Positions 17,532-26,962 of a DNA stretch of 64,000 bases are shown here, in pieces. Source of the stretch: QHWT01 sp963755695 (GTDB lineage Bacteria; Acidobacteriota; Vicinamibacteria; Vicinamibacterales; 2-12-FULL-66-21); NCBI GenBank assembly GCA_963755695.1, contig CAVWLB010000008.1, positions 1,736,001 through 1,800,000 on the forward strand, given 5' to 3'. The notes under the pieces were generated by a model. The model saw nothing but the letters and a program-made list of their open reading frames with translations, was not told the origin of the DNA and did no database searches. Within the stretch, counting starts at the first letter, position 1. Every line of letters starts with the position of its first letter. The position numbers and the translations under genes were made by a program.

Positions 17532-18381
17532 ATGGAGATTCGTGACCTCACGACGCTGGACGAGTGTCGGCAGGTGGCCGAACTCGAGAAGGAGATCTGG
17601 GGATACACCGACGCCGAAGACATCGTCCCGCCACCGGTGCTGATCGTCTCGGTCAGGCGCGGCGGCATCCTGCTCGGCGCATTCGACGCGGCAGGCACGA
17701 TGAAGGGGTTCGTGTACCTCGATCCCTGCCGTCAAGGACGGCCGACTGACCCAGTGGTCGCACATGCTCGGAGTGACGCCGGATGCGCGAGACACGGGAA
17801 TCGGGCTGGCGCTGAAGCTCGCGCAGCGCGATCGGGCGCTGACCAGCGACATCGAGCTGGTCGAGTGGACGTTCGATCCACTGCAGGCGCTGAACGCGCA
17901 CTTCAATTTTGCGAAGCTGGGGATTGTCACGGAGCACTACGAAGAGAACGTCTACGGCGATTCGAGCAGCCCGCTTCATCGCGGCTCGCCGACGGATCGC
18001 TTCGTGGCCGAGTGGCACCTGACCGCCCCGCACGTCGTCCGTCGGATCGAGGGCGGCGGGATGCCGTTGGTGCGCGATGCCGGGGTAGCCGCGGCGCAGA
18101 TTGTGAACCCGTCGATGGCTGGGAGGCGCTGGAACCGGCCGAGCGGGGCGAACCTTTCGCTCAATGGTCCGCGACTGCTCGTCGAGATTCCCATAGGTTT
18201 TACCGAGATGCAGCAGGAAGACGCGCCGTTGGCGCTGGAGTGGCGGCTGGCCACGCGTGCGATCTTCGAGCACTACTTCGCGCACGGCTATCGGGCCGTG
18301 GATTTCTTCCTGTCCCGCCCCGCTGGCCGTGGCCAGTACCTGCTGGCCCGCAAGGGGGACACTCACACTTCCCCTCGATAG
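17532..18381 (+). CDS. COG3375-type predicted GNAT acetyltransferase, one frame shift
   Basis: The N-terminal frame gives MEIRDLTTLDECRQVAELEK, EIWGYTDAEDIVPPPVL and GFVYLDP. After a shift at about 17735 the frame continues as HMLGVTPDARDTGIGLALKL (acetyl-CoA loop), VEWTFDPLQALNAHFNFAKL and ENVYGDSSSPLHRGSPTDRF. These are the hallmarks of a predicted acetyltransferase group of unknown substrate. The length of about 280 residues is normal. It lies 22 bp downstream of the M16 pair, so it may be co-transcribed. Confidence 0.85.
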
Positions 18382-18408
18382 CGGCTATTCGAACGGTGTG
18401 TCTCCGCT

Positions 18409-18753
18409 TCAGCCGGGAGGCCACGTGAACTTGCGGCCGCCGAGGACGTGGAGGTGAATGTGGAACACGCTCTGCCCGGCGCCGGCGTTGGTGTTGAACA
18501 CCGTCCGATACCCGGACTCCGCGTATCCCTTCTCCGCTGCGATTGCTGCGGCGCGGCGCACCATCTCTCCGACCAGCCCGTCGTCTCCGGGGTTGAGGTC
18601 GTTCAGCGTGGCGATGTGACGCGTGGGCACGACGAGCGCGTGCAGCGGCGCCTGCGGATTGATGTCGTTGAACGCAACCACGCGGTCGTCGTGGTAGACG
18701 ATGGACCCGGGAATCTCGCCTTTGATGATCTTGCAGAAGAGACAGTCGTTCAT
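18409..18753 (-). CDS. HIT-family nucleotide-binding hydrolase
   Basis: 114 residues starting MNDCLFCKIIKGEIPG, with the HIT signature QSVFHIHLHVLGG near the C-terminus and the HALVVPTRHIATLNDL segment. HIT proteins of this type hydrolyse nucleoside phosphoramidates such as AMP-NH2 and bind a zinc at the CxxC-like N-terminus (CLFC). Cytosolic. The upstream spacer is a run of CCAGGCT repeats. Confidence 0.93.
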   Translation of the reverse strand: MNDCLFCKIIKGEIPGSIVYHDDRVVAFNDINPQAPLHALVVPTRHIATLNDLNPGDDGLVGEMVRRAAAIAAEKGYAESGYRTVFNTNAGAGQSVFHIHLHVLGGRKFTWPPG

Positions 18754-18756
18754 GAC

Positions 18757-18799
18757 GTCGGGCTCCAGCGCTCCAGGCTCCAGGCTCCAGGCTTCCGCC
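18757..18799. repeat. Short tandem repeat GGCTCCA / CCAGGCT
   Basis: Four to five imperfect copies of GCTCCAG occur between prmC and the HIT gene. This is the same style of reiterated word as in other spacers of the window. No gene is seen. Confidence 0.8.
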
Positions 18800-18805
18800 T
18801 TCGCG

Positions 18806-19677
18806 CTACGGCGGACAAGTCGGCGCGGCCAGAACGAGCACACGGGGAATGCCTTGTAGATCGTGACGCGTCTTCACTACGCGCCAGCGGTGCCGGGCCG
18901 CGAGCGCCGCCACGCGGTCGCGCTGATCGTAGCCCAGTTCCACCATGAGCAGTCCATCCGGGAGCAGACTGTCCGCCGCTTCCTCGAACAGCCGGCGATA
19001 GAACTCGAGTCCGTCCTCGCCGGCGAACAGCGCGACCTCCGGTTCGAATTTCCGGACCTCGGGCGGGAGCGACAGGGCATCGCTCCGCGGAATATATGGC
19101 GGGTTCGAGACGATCAGGTCAACCTGCTGCATCGAGGGCAGCAGGTCGGAGTGAACGAACGCAATCCGGTTGTTCACGCCGTGCCGCCTGGCGTTGCGCC
19201 GTGCCACCGCGAGCGCCGGCTCCGAGATATCCGTCGCGATCATTTCAGCCGTCGGGAACTCCTTCGCGAGTGCGACCGCAAGGCAGCCGCTGCCGGTACC
19301 GACGTCGACGATGGCCATCCCTCGCGGGCGATCGGGGAAGGCCGCGAGCGCTTCCTCGACGATCAGTTCGGTTTCCGGCCGTGGGATGAGCACGTCGCGG
19401 CGTGACTTCGAAGTCGAGGCCCCAGAACTCGCGATCGCCGATGATGTACGCGACCGGCTCGCGTGCTGACGCGTCGCGCGACGAGCGCGCTCGTAGCGCA
19501 TCGATCGAATCCGTCGGGAGCCGGCTCGCGCGGCTGACGACGCAGCCGCGCGCGGTCCCAGCCGAGCACGTGGCGCGCGAGCACCTCCGCGTCGAGCGCG
19601 GCCTCCTGCGGCCGGATGCCGGCCGCGACCAGCGCTCGCGCGCGCGTCCGCGAGATCCGCTCGCGCGAGCGCGGGCA

Positions 19678-19678
<1 letters not shown>
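18806..19678 (-). CDS. prmC: Release-factor glutamine methyltransferase, N-terminal part frame-shifted
   Basis: The C-terminal two thirds is clean: DVLIPRPETELIVEEALAAF, VDVGTGSGCLAVALA (SAM loop), ATDISEPALAVARRNA, and the catalytic IVSNPPYIPRSDALS (NPPY). PrmC methylates the Gln of the GGQ motif in release factors. The gene directly follows prfA, its start ATG (19678) sharing one base with the prfA stop (TGATG), the classic prfA-prmC arrangement. Upstream of about 19.45 kb the frame is interrupted at least twice. Confidence 0.9.
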
Positions 19679-20759
<1,081 letters not shown>

Positions 20760-20773
20760 GGCTTATCTCACGT

Positions 20774-21024
20774 CTACCCGACCCGAGACCGGCGGCAGGA
20801 ACGCGACCTCGTCGCCGTCGTGCAGACGCGTCGTCAACCGCGCGTACGTCTTCGTTCACCGCGCACGAGACTCGTGCGCCGTAGTCGGCCAGCGCCGGGA
20901 AACTCCTGCGGCCAGCGCATTCCACGCGTCCTGCGCGGTCGGCCCCATCCGGAAGCTGGCGCGACAGCTCCGACGCGCCGGCGATCTCGCGCAGCCGCGC
21001 GAACAGCCGGACGGTTACGTGCAC
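20774..21024 (-). CDS. moaD: Molybdopterin synthase small subunit, frame disrupted
   Basis: It starts with GTG at 21024 (HVTVRLFARLREIAG). The ubiquitin-like fold continues as FPALADYGARVSCAVNED and GDEVAFLPPVSG. As written the frame ends in SGRVDVR, but removing one base near 20780 gives the obligatory C-terminal Gly-Gly and an immediate TAG. About five single-base surpluses are needed in this 251-bp gene, and after their removal it is exactly 81 residues, the normal MoaD length. MoaD carries the thiocarboxylate sulfur donor for molybdopterin. It overlaps the end of moaE by 10 bp. Confidence 0.85.
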
Positions 21025-21490
21025 GCGCGCTCCAGCGCCACCAGGCGCGCCGCTTCGTCGGCGGGGTCGGCCGTCGCCCCTTCGATCCAGACCTCGCCGC
21101 CCTCGAAGTGCTCGTGCTTCCAGATCGGCGCGATCTGCTTGACGCGCTCGATCGCGTAGCGGCACGCGGCGAACGCGTCGGCGCGGTGCGGCGACGCCGC
21201 CGCGATCGACGACGCTGGCCTCGCCGATCTCGACGCCGGCCGGTCCGATGATGAATCGCCAGCCGCGCGTCCCGGCCAGCTGCTCCGCGGCTTCCGCGGC
21301 GATCTGCTCGAACGCCTTCACCGCCAGCGGCGCGATACGCCTCGTAGTCGAGCCAGAGCACCTGGCGGCCGGCGTTGTGGTCGCGCACCAGGCCGACGAA
21401 CGTGGCCACGGCGCCGTCGCCCGCCGCCGAGACGTGAGCTGAAGCGCTGGACACGTCCAGCGGCGCGCCGGTCACCACAAATCGCCCCAT
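21015..21490 (-). CDS. moaE: Molybdopterin synthase catalytic subunit, frame disrupted
   Basis: The N-terminal frame is clean: MGRFVVTGAPLDVSSASAHV, GAVATFVGLVRDHNAGRQVL, WLDYEAY. Further frames give KAFEQIAAEAAEQLAGTRGW, GPAGVEIGEASVV, the conserved HRADAFAACRYAIERVKQ segment and a KHEHFEGGEVWIEG-type end, finishing at a TAA that overlaps the moaD start. MoaE converts cPMP to molybdopterin with MoaD-thiocarboxylate. The first six codons lie inside the 38-bp repeat that bounds the integrated element, so the native upstream region has been displaced. Confidence 0.87.
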
Positions 21491-21510
21491 ATCAGGAGTA
21501 TAACCGCCAG
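21473..21510. repeat. Left attachment-site repeat (38 bp)
   Basis: Identical to 26945-26982. On the minus strand it carries the thiD tail codons, then TGA-T-ATG and the first six codons of the functional moaE. It also contains TATACT six bases before the moaE ATG. Confidence 0.88.
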
Positions 21511-22201
21511 TTCTATCTGCGGGGTCCCAGGTCGTGTCGGATTTCGCGGGCTCGCGCGTTTTTGTTCAGTTTTTTGCTCGTGCGTGCCTGCGCGTCCCTT
21601 CCTTGCTCGTGCTCTGTTTTTCTGTCCATTAGCCAGTCTGTTTGCGAGATGCCACTAGACCGTCGTTGACGCTGCTATCAAGCGTCCGCTCGTGCGACCC
21701 TCCGGGCATGAGGAGGCGAAGCATGCTCATAGAGCGGACTGGCAGAACGTAAGCGACCGCGTCAGCGAACCTGTCCTCGTGCACCGCGCCGTGATCTGGC
21801 GCAACTCGGGCCCCGGACATCATCTCCGCTTTTTTGGCGCGGCGAGGCGCAGGCCGTGCGCCCCGCGGACGCGACTCGTCGTCGCCCATAGATGATGTGT
21901 TGGCTGGCGTGCGACGAGTAGTCGGGGACGAACTTCTCGTCGACTGGGCGGTCGGCCCAAGGGATCCCTGACTTCAGTGCACCGATCATCGTCCACGACG
22001 AAGAACCAGGCCGCAAGATCGTCTTCCCTATGGGGATGGGCGACCGGTGGTGCTTAAAACGTCGAGGACCTCGAAGGTCCGCTAGGCGGAAAACGTGAAG
22101 CGGCGACGCGTCAGCGGGTTCCGTGTTCCCATCCTGTCCGGGCTCACATATTGGTTACTTAGCCGAATGCTTACGCGCGGCCGAATAAGCTTGTAATCGA
22201 A
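21511..22201. other. Left arm of the element: no convincing gene
   Basis: 690 bp of slightly lower GC. Two overlapping minus-strand reading frames are the only candidates: 21762-22016 (MRPGSSSWTMIGALKSGIPW) and 21629-21889 (MGDDESRPRGARPAPRRAKK). They overlap through a shared ATGG and could be one frame-shifted gene, but I recognise neither and see no ribosome-binding site. Confidence 0.4.
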
Positions 22202-22483
22202 ATGGATCGGCTCTACGGTCGCCGCATGAAGCAACTAAGCATCGTGCCGAGACCGCCGCCTCCGAAGCTCAACCCACCAGGACAAAGGTCGGTGCTCGAA
22301 GGGATCCGGGAGCATGTGAGCCAACTCAGTCCCGAGGAGTTGAAAGTGTACCTAGGACAGCCGGAGAACGAAGTAGGACAGCCGGAGAACGAAGTGGAAC
22401 GAGCCGCCAGGAAGAAATCGGAACGCAATGCCAGAGCGAGAGAGGCACGGCGGATAAAGAAGGAGGAAAAGGCGAAGCCGTGA
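22202..22483 (+). CDS. Small hypothetical protein with duplicated GQPENEV heptad
   Basis: 93 residues, Pro-rich at the N-terminus (IVPRPPPPKLNPPG) and Lys/Arg/Glu-rich at the C-terminus. A 21-bp tandem duplication (22354-22374 and 22375-22395) encodes two copies of GQPENEV. The internal ATG at 22226 (MKQLSIVP) is an alternative start. No domain is recognised. It is probably element cargo. Confidence 0.45.
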   Translation: MDRLYGRRMKQLSIVPRPPPPKLNPPGQRSVLEGIREHVSQLSPEELKVYLGQPENEVGQPENEVERAARKKSERNARAREARRIKKEEKAKP

Positions 22484-22521
22484 AACGCTCTGAGCTTGAT
22501 CCGATCCCGTGGACGGTTTAA

Positions 22522-22911
22522 TTACGGTGCTCGTCGGGTCGGCGCTCGAAAAACGTACACGAGAAAGCCACCCATTGCCATCCCCACGCAGGCGTCAAGG
22601 CGCATCAACAACGGCCCTGCACTCGCCACCCAGTTCAGGGTCGCCTGCGCGCGGGTAACGCCGAACCACGGGGTCATCAGTCCCGCGATGATCACGACGA
22701 GACCGAGCACGCGGAGCGTCCGCGGTGCCCGCGATGCCGGCGCGGCAAAGACGAAAACCAGCCCGATGGCGATTCTCAGGACGGTGATCGCGTAGAGTCC
22801 GGTCGGCGTCATTGCGGAACGCTCCACTGAGAGCTTCAGATCGGGTACGGCAAAGCTGATCGCACTCACGAGGATGACAAGTGCGCCAATGACGAGCCCT
22901 AGTAATCGCAT
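22522..22911 (-). CDS. Small integral membrane protein of unknown function
   Basis: 129 residues from the ATG at 22911, which has AAGGA seven bases upstream. Four hydrophobic segments are seen: LLGLVIGALVILVSAISFAV, ITVLRIAIGLVFVFAAPASR, LRVLGLVVIIAGLMTPWFGV and LDACVGMAMGGFLVYVF. No motif ties it to a known transporter. It is element cargo transcribed opposite to the integrase. Confidence 0.7.
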   Translation of the reverse strand: MRLLGLVIGALVILVSAISFAVPDLKLSVERSAMTPTGLYAITVLRIAIGLVFVFAAPASRAPRTLRVLGLVVIIAGLMTPWFGVTRAQATLNWVASAGPLLMRLDACVGMAMGGFLVYVFRAPTRRAP

Positions 22912-22948
22912 TGGCAAGTCCTTTCAGCGTCGTGGCGCGCGGTGAGCG

Positions 22949-23319
22949 TGATCCGGTTCACGGTTCATTCACGCTGCGCGAGTCATCGCTTGTCGCTCGA
23001 AGGCGGCCGGACTGATCTGGCCGAGGGTCGAGTGCCGGCGCCGTTGGTTATAGAACACTTCGATGTAATCGAATAACTCCATCTTCGCGTCGCCATTGCT
23101 AGCGAACTGGTCGGCGAGCTCACTCGACTCAGCGCCGAGGGCGTCAGATCGAGCTCGCGCGCGACCGCGCCGACACTCTTGCCCTCGTCCAGCACCAGCC
23201 GGACGGCCCCTTCTTTGAACTCCTCAGAGAACTGTCGTCGGTCCTGGTCGCCCGGTCTTGCTTGGTCCCATTCTGGACATCGTATCCGCCCTTCGGAAGA
23301 TGTCCACGAAACCGGATCA
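22949..23319 (-). mobile_element. Internally deleted IS3-family element (371 bp) with terminal inverted repeats and 4-bp target duplication
   Basis: The ends are TGATCCGGTT (22949-22958) and AACCGGATCA (23310-23319). AGCG flanks both sides (22945-22948 and 23320-23323), matching the 3-5 bp duplications of IS3 elements. Inside, the minus strand reads the N-terminal part of OrfA (RRQFSEEFKEGAVRLVLDEG, KSVGAVARELDLTPSALSR) joined directly to the C-terminus of the OrfB transposase (MELFDYIEVFYNQRRRHSTL, then GQISPAAFERQAMTRAA). The DDE catalytic core is missing, so it cannot transpose on its own. Confidence 0.88.
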
Positions 23320-23663
23320 AGCGCAATGGACGAGGAGCTGTCGAAGCTCGTCGCTCCGTAATCGAGAAGTTCGCGAGGCCCGGGCTCTCGACGTTCGACC
23401 GCGAACTCGCGAAGCTCCACGCGCTACGCAGCAGCACGGTGGCGGAGGTCGCTGAACGCGCGCGGCGCTGGACTACGTCCGAAACAACGCATGCGTACCG
23501 GCTCATGCGTGGGAAATTCGCGACTGCGGAGCGAGCCGTGAAGCTCGGTGAGATCGTCCAGCTGGACGAGAGCCAGGCGCACGCGTTCGCGGATCTCTTC
23601 GAAGCGGTCGAGGAGGGCGAAGCCCTGTCAGCTGCAGGGGCAAAGCCAGCCCAGCGAAGCTGA
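23320..23663 (+). CDS. Hypothetical protein, N-terminus truncated by the IS remnant
   Basis: The reading frame enters from within the IS end and codes for about 110 residues (KFARPGLSTFDRELAKLHAL, then RGKFATAERAVKLGEIVQLD, then EGEALSAAGAKPAQRS). It looks like a small helical cytosolic protein. No natural ATG precedes the helical part in this frame, which suggests that the IS insertion removed the start. I do not recognise a family. Confidence 0.45.
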
Positions 23664-24083
23664 GGCAGGGGACCATGGCGCGCTGTAAGCGGGACACCGG
23701 CAGCGCGAAGCGAAATGGCTATGACCCGGGGCCCTCTGCCCACGCCGAAGCGCGTGTTCTTCCCTCGGTCGTAGCGCGGTGCCTCTGGTCGTGGACGCGC
23801 GGCCAGTGTCAGCTTGTGCGTCGTGCTCTCTTCCACGGCGCCGAGCACGCGTCCGCTTCGAGCTCCGCAGCTTCGCTGTCCGCGCCGGGGGGCTTCGCCG
23901 GCGCGATCTGGCGGTGGGTGCGCCGCCAGCGTCAGTCGGTGGTCGTCGAACGAACGCGACACGGAGGCGGCCACCGACACGCACCCATCGCGAAGCTACG
24001 GAGTGCCTTTGCTGCGCGAGCGCCGGGAAAATTTAGGTCAGATCGCTTCGCGATTCGCGCAGCGAGAGAAGGAGATCTGACCG
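23664..24083. other. Element interior, no convincing gene
   Basis: 420 bp. Open frames exist on both strands, but their products are Arg/Ala-rich without domain character. The sequence contains two related words on the minus strand, CTGACGCTGGCGGCGC and CTGACACTGGCCGCGC, about 120 bp apart. It ends with a good Shine-Dalgarno (GAAGGAGAT) for the next gene. Confidence 0.4.
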
Positions 24084-24326
24084 ATGAAAAAGAAGACGAA
24101 GACGCTGAACGTGACTCCCGACAAGACCGCGAGCGACCAGCCGGAGGCACTGCGCCGGGTGATGGTGCTGGTGAGCGAGGCAGACCTGCAGGCCGCACGC
24201 GCGGCATTCGCGGAAGGACGCAGTGCGACCGTGACCGTCACGCACCCGTGCGAAGCACACTCACCGACGCACAGCGCGAGAAGCGCAAGGCGTACCGCCA
24301 GCGGCCGGAAGTACGCGAGCGCATGA
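24084..24326 (+). CDS. Small basic protein upstream of the integrase
   Basis: 80 residues starting MKKKTKTLNVTPDKTASD, with GAAGGAGAT ten bases upstream. A conserved-looking core reads ALRRVMVLVSEADLQAARAA. The C-terminus is low-complexity (Ser/Ala/Arg), so the true end may lie in another frame. It overlaps the next small ORF. The position directly before the recombinase gene would suit a recombination directionality factor, but that is inference. Confidence 0.5.
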   Translation: MKKKTKTLNVTPDKTASDQPEALRRVMVLVSEADLQAARAAFAEGRSATVTVTHPCEAHSPTHSARSARRTASGRKYASA

Positions 24327-24400
24327 AGGCGTATCGCGTTCTGCGGAACGAGCGCCTTCGCGACGCCTTGGCGCAGCCGCAGAGCGAGACCACCGCGTGA
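24248..24400 (+). CDS. Small Arg-rich protein coupled to the integrase
   Basis: 50 residues from a GTG: TLTDAQREKRKAYRQRPEVR followed by ERMKAYRVLRNERLRDALAQ. The stop overlaps the GTG start of the integrase (GTGA), indicating translational coupling. The repeated R-x-K-A-Y-R pattern suggests a basic amphipathic helix that could bind DNA. Function unknown. Confidence 0.5.
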   Translation: MRSTLTDAQREKRKAYRQRPEVRERMKAYRVLRNERLRDALAQPQSETTA

Positions 24401-25599
24401 ACGGCTGGCTGAAGAAGCGGGACGATCGCAAGCGCCCGGACTGCTGGTCGATCATCCTCGATCTCGGTCCGAAGCCAGGCGGGAAAGGCCGGAGGCAGAA
24501 GTGGATCACGTTTCATGGCACCAAGCGCGAGGCGGAACGCCGCCTCCGGGAGCTCCTCGGCGCAGCCGACCGCGGCGAATTCGTGGAACTGAGCAAGCGG
24601 ACGCTCGGCGACTGGCTCGACGAGTGGCTCGAGAAAGCGGTGAAATCGCGAAAGGGTCCGCGAACGTACGAGACGTATGAGAACGCGATCCGCGTACACA
24701 TCAAGCCACGCCTCGGCGCGATCCCACTCCAGCAGCTGAAGCCGGTGGACATCGAGCGGTATCAGGCGGAGGTCAGCGTTGCTCCGAGCACGTGCAGGAT
24801 CCACCACAACGCGCTGAGCTCTGCTTTGAAAGTCGCGGTTCGCGACGGGCTCGTGCGCCGCAACGTCGCAGGGCTCGTGCCGAGGCCGACGCAGCCGCGA
24901 GGCGAAGGCAGCCTGAAGGCTTGGACCGCCGAGGAAGCGCGTGCCGTGCTCGCAGCAGCGCGGCTCCGCGGCACGCAAACCGCCGCGTTCATCGCGCTAG
25001 CGCTGGACAGCGGGGCTCGCAAGGCGGAGCTGCAAGGCCTTCGCTGGACTGATATCGATCTCTCCAGCGGAGCTCTCCGCATCGAGCGGCAGCTTCTCAG
25101 CGGCGGTGCGAAGCAGCCCGTCTTCGGCCCGACGAAGACGCGGAAGCCGAGGACGCTGGACCTCTCAGGTGAAACCCTCGCGTTGCTCCGCGAACACCGC
25201 AGGGAGCAGAGCGAGCTCAAGCTCGCGAATCGGCCGCAGTACAACGACCACGGCCTCGTCTTCGCGCAGGCGTGGGAGCATCATGGCAGCCGTCACGCGG
25301 TGCTCGGGGCGCCGCTGGCGAATAACACGATTCTGTCCATGGTCGACGGGCTGATCCGCGGCACGCGGGTCCGCAGGATCACCGTCCACGGTCTCCGGCA
25401 CACGAGCGCGACGCTGCTCCTCCAAGCAGGGGTGCAACCCCACGTCGTGCAGCAGCGCCTCGGCCACAGCGGCATCGGCACGACGCTCAATCTCTATGCT
25501 CACGTGCTCCCAGCGATGCAGGCGGACGCGGCTGCGCAAGCTTGGAGCATTGCTCCACGGCTGAGCCGAAGGCCGAGCCGTGGGTCCCGAGTTAATTGA
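24397..25599 (+). CDS. Tyrosine site-specific recombinase (phage-type integrase)
   Basis: 400 residues. An N-terminal Arm/SAM-like DNA-binding part (TLGDWLDEWLEKAVKSRKGP) is followed by the catalytic domain: ALDSGARKAELQGLRWTDID (first Arg), ITVHGLRHTSATLLLQAG (HxxR), QRLGHSGIGTTLNLYAHV (His and nucleophilic Tyr). All catalytic residues are present and the frame is clean. It is the likely enzyme responsible for integration at the thiD/moaE junction. It starts with GTG overlapping the upstream small gene, and its 3' end overlaps the convergent lipoprotein gene by 8 bp. Confidence 0.95.
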   Translation: MNGWLKKRDDRKRPDCWSIILDLGPKPGGKGRRQKWITFHGTKREAERRLRELLGAADRGEFVELSKRTLGDWLDEWLEKAVKSRKGPRTYETYENAIRVHIKPRLGAIPLQQLKPVDIERYQAEVSVAPSTCRIHHNALSSALKVAVRDGLVRRNVAGLVPRPTQPRGEGSLKAWTAEEARAVLAAARLRGTQTAAFIALALDSGARKAELQGLRWTDIDLSSGALRIERQLLSGGAKQPVFGPTKTRKPRTLDLSGETLALLREHRREQSELKLANRPQYNDHGLVFAQAWEHHGSRHAVLGAPLANNTILSMVDGLIRGTRVRRITVHGLRHTSATLLLQAGVQPHVVQQRLGHSGIGTTLNLYAHVLPAMQADAAAQAWSIAPRLSRRPSRGSRVN

Positions 25600-25957
25600 A
25601 CGTGACCGTGTGGGTGTGCGCGTTGTTGTTCGACGAGGTCTTCTGCACACGCGTTCCCCCGCTGATTTGCGAGAGGTCGGCTTGAGACAGGTCTACCGTG
25701 TGTGAGTGACCTGACACTGTCGAAAGGGTTAATGTAATCGCGTTTCCTGCCGTGAGCTGAGCCGCCGTGACTACCGCGCCAGTATGAGTATGGCCGGCGT
25801 CGGTGCTGACCGTTCCGGTCTTGTCGGTGGCCGATGGGGCGGAGGGCGAACCGTTGTCATCGCCACAGCCAGTGATGGTGATGGCGACGCCGGCTAGCAT
25901 CACCAGAGCGCTTTCGACGGTGAACTCGCGCCGCGTCAGAAGATTGTCTTTGCTCAT
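25592..25957 (-). CDS. Putative exported lipoprotein with repeated H-x-H-T motifs
   Basis: 121 residues. The N-terminus MSKDNLLTRREFTVES followed by a hydrophobic stretch and ITGCGDD looks like a Tat or lipoprotein signal with a lipobox Cys. The mature part carries three similar His motifs, GHTHTGAVVT, SGHSHTVDLS and AHTHTVTFN, which suggests metal binding. I recall similar His-motif proteins in other bacteria without a known role. It is element cargo, convergent with the integrase and overlapping it by 8 bp. Confidence 0.65.
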   Translation of the reverse strand: MSKDNLLTRREFTVESALVMLAGVAITITGCGDDNGSPSAPSATDKTGTVSTDAGHTHTGAVVTAAQLTAGNAITLTLSTVSGHSHTVDLSQADLSQISGGTRVQKTSSNNNAHTHTVTFN

Positions 25958-26091
25958 CGCTTCCCTCCTGAATCGACGACGTTATCAGAAAACGCCGGGC
26001 ATTCGCCCATGGTGGCCATGGCGCATCGCCGAAGCAGCGCGTTCTACGCACGCGCGTTAAACGCGATTAGCGAAGCTATAACGCGCGATTG

Positions 26092-26340
26092 TTAAGCAAG
26101 TCGAGACCTACTTATAAGCGGCGCTTTTTGTAGCGCCACCACGCCTGCAGCCTCGGCAGCCGTATCGATCGCGATCCTGAAAGACCCAGACCTGGGGGCG
26201 GTTTCCAAGTCAGTGAACTTCGTGCGTTGCCAGGTCCTTCCGGTCTGCGTGTCGAGCAGGAACGTGTCAGCGCGCACGATAGGACTGAAGAGGATCTGAA
26301 ACGGGTCATCAGGTATAGACTCGATGGACCATGACGTTTT
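26092..26340 (-). CDS. Fragment of a conserved small protein (DTFLLDTQTGRTW type)
   Basis: The minus-strand frame reads SIESIPDDPFQILFSPIV, then RADTFLLDTQTGRTWQRTKF and TDLETAP, similar to small phage/bacterial proteins with a DTFLLDTxTGxTW motif. Only about 80 residues are present. The start is unclear (GTG at about 26277 or further upstream) and it overlaps the start of the divergent membrane gene. It is possibly a decayed gene. Confidence 0.4.
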   Translation of the reverse strand, partial: KTSWSIESIPDDPFQILFSPIVRADTFLLDTQTGRTWQRTKFTDLETAPRSGSFRIAIDTAAEAAGVVALQKAPLISRSRLA

Positions 26341-26546
26341 ACCTGAAGACGTTTCTGATCGCGGGGGCCAGCCTCGGTGCTTTGGCTCACATGGTTACAC
26401 GAGAATCGATGCCGTGGTGGCCAGACACCGTGATCATGGGCGTGACGTTTGGGACGGCGGCGACGCTCATCGCGATCAAAGCTCGAATGGATCGCCGCGC
26501 CAGGCATGATTTGTGGGGCGCGCTAAAGTCCGCGATCCACCGCTAA
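26331..26546 (+). CDS. Small membrane protein
   Basis: 71 residues with two hydrophobic segments (FLIAGASLGALAHMV and VIMGVTFGTAATLIAI) and a basic C-terminus. No Shine-Dalgarno is obvious. Unknown function. Element cargo. Confidence 0.45.
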   Translation: MTFYLKTFLIAGASLGALAHMVTRESMPWWPDTVIMGVTFGTAATLIAIKARMDRRARHDLWGALKSAIHR

Positions 26547-26601
26547 AGACCGCCCCAGTTTTCAACTGTCCACCGAGGTTTCAGTCTGTGTCGAGAGCTC
26601 C

Positions 26602-26820
26602 ATGGGCAAATCGTTAGATCTTGTCGCGATCGCGACATTCCGCTCCACGGCGGATGCTCAGATAGCCAAGGGCATTCTGGACGAGGTCGGGGTCGAATCC
26701 ATGATCAGAGCGGACAACGCAGGCGGGATGTATCCGGCAATCAGCGGAGCCGAGCTACTGGTCAGATTCGAAGATATTGACAAAGCCCACGAGGCGCTTC
26801 ATCAACGACATCGCCCTTGA
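26602..26820 (+). CDS. DUF2007-like putative signal-transducing protein
   Basis: 72 residues: LVAIATFRSTADAQIAKGIL, DEVGVESMIRADNAGG, GAELLVRFEDIDKAHEALHQ. This matches the compact ferredoxin-like DUF2007 pattern (alternating strand and helix, with LVxxEDxxxAxxxL at the end). The function is unknown in the family. It is the last gene before the right attachment repeat. Confidence 0.7.
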   Translation: MGKSLDLVAIATFRSTADAQIAKGILDEVGVESMIRADNAGGMYPAISGAELLVRFEDIDKAHEALHQRHRP

Positions 26821-26857
26821 CGGTGCCGCAACTGTCGGGCGATCTGCGAGAGACCTA

Positions 26858-26962
26858 TTAGCGTTCTATTAGCTGTTTCTGCTTCTGCCGCTGGGGCTCG
26901 GTGCAGTCGCTGAAGCCTTCAAAAGCTTGAAAGAAAGCGCTGGCCACCACAAATCGCCCCAT
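26858..26962 (-). CDS. Chimeric 34-codon frame starting with the displaced moaE start
   Basis: It begins at the right-hand copy of the moaE start (MGRFVV, inside the repeat) and runs into element DNA (ASAFFQAFEGFSDC...) to a TAA. It lies one base downstream of the thiD stop, so it would be translated as moaE once was. It is a predicted by-product of integration. Confidence 0.4.
   Translation of the reverse strand: MGRFVVASAFFQAFEGFSDCTEPQRQKQKQLIER

Noticed and set aside
23144..23980. 278-codon minus-strand frame through the IS3 remnant and beyond
   Set aside because: It combines an out-of-frame IS segment with low-complexity Arg/Ala/Ser sequence. The genuine OrfA and OrfB fragments lie in other frames.
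23675..24400. 241-codon frame upstream of the integrase as one gene
   Set aside because: Only its last ~50 codons look protein-like and they have their own GTG. The first part is low-complexity and overlaps a better-supported small gene with a ribosome-binding site.
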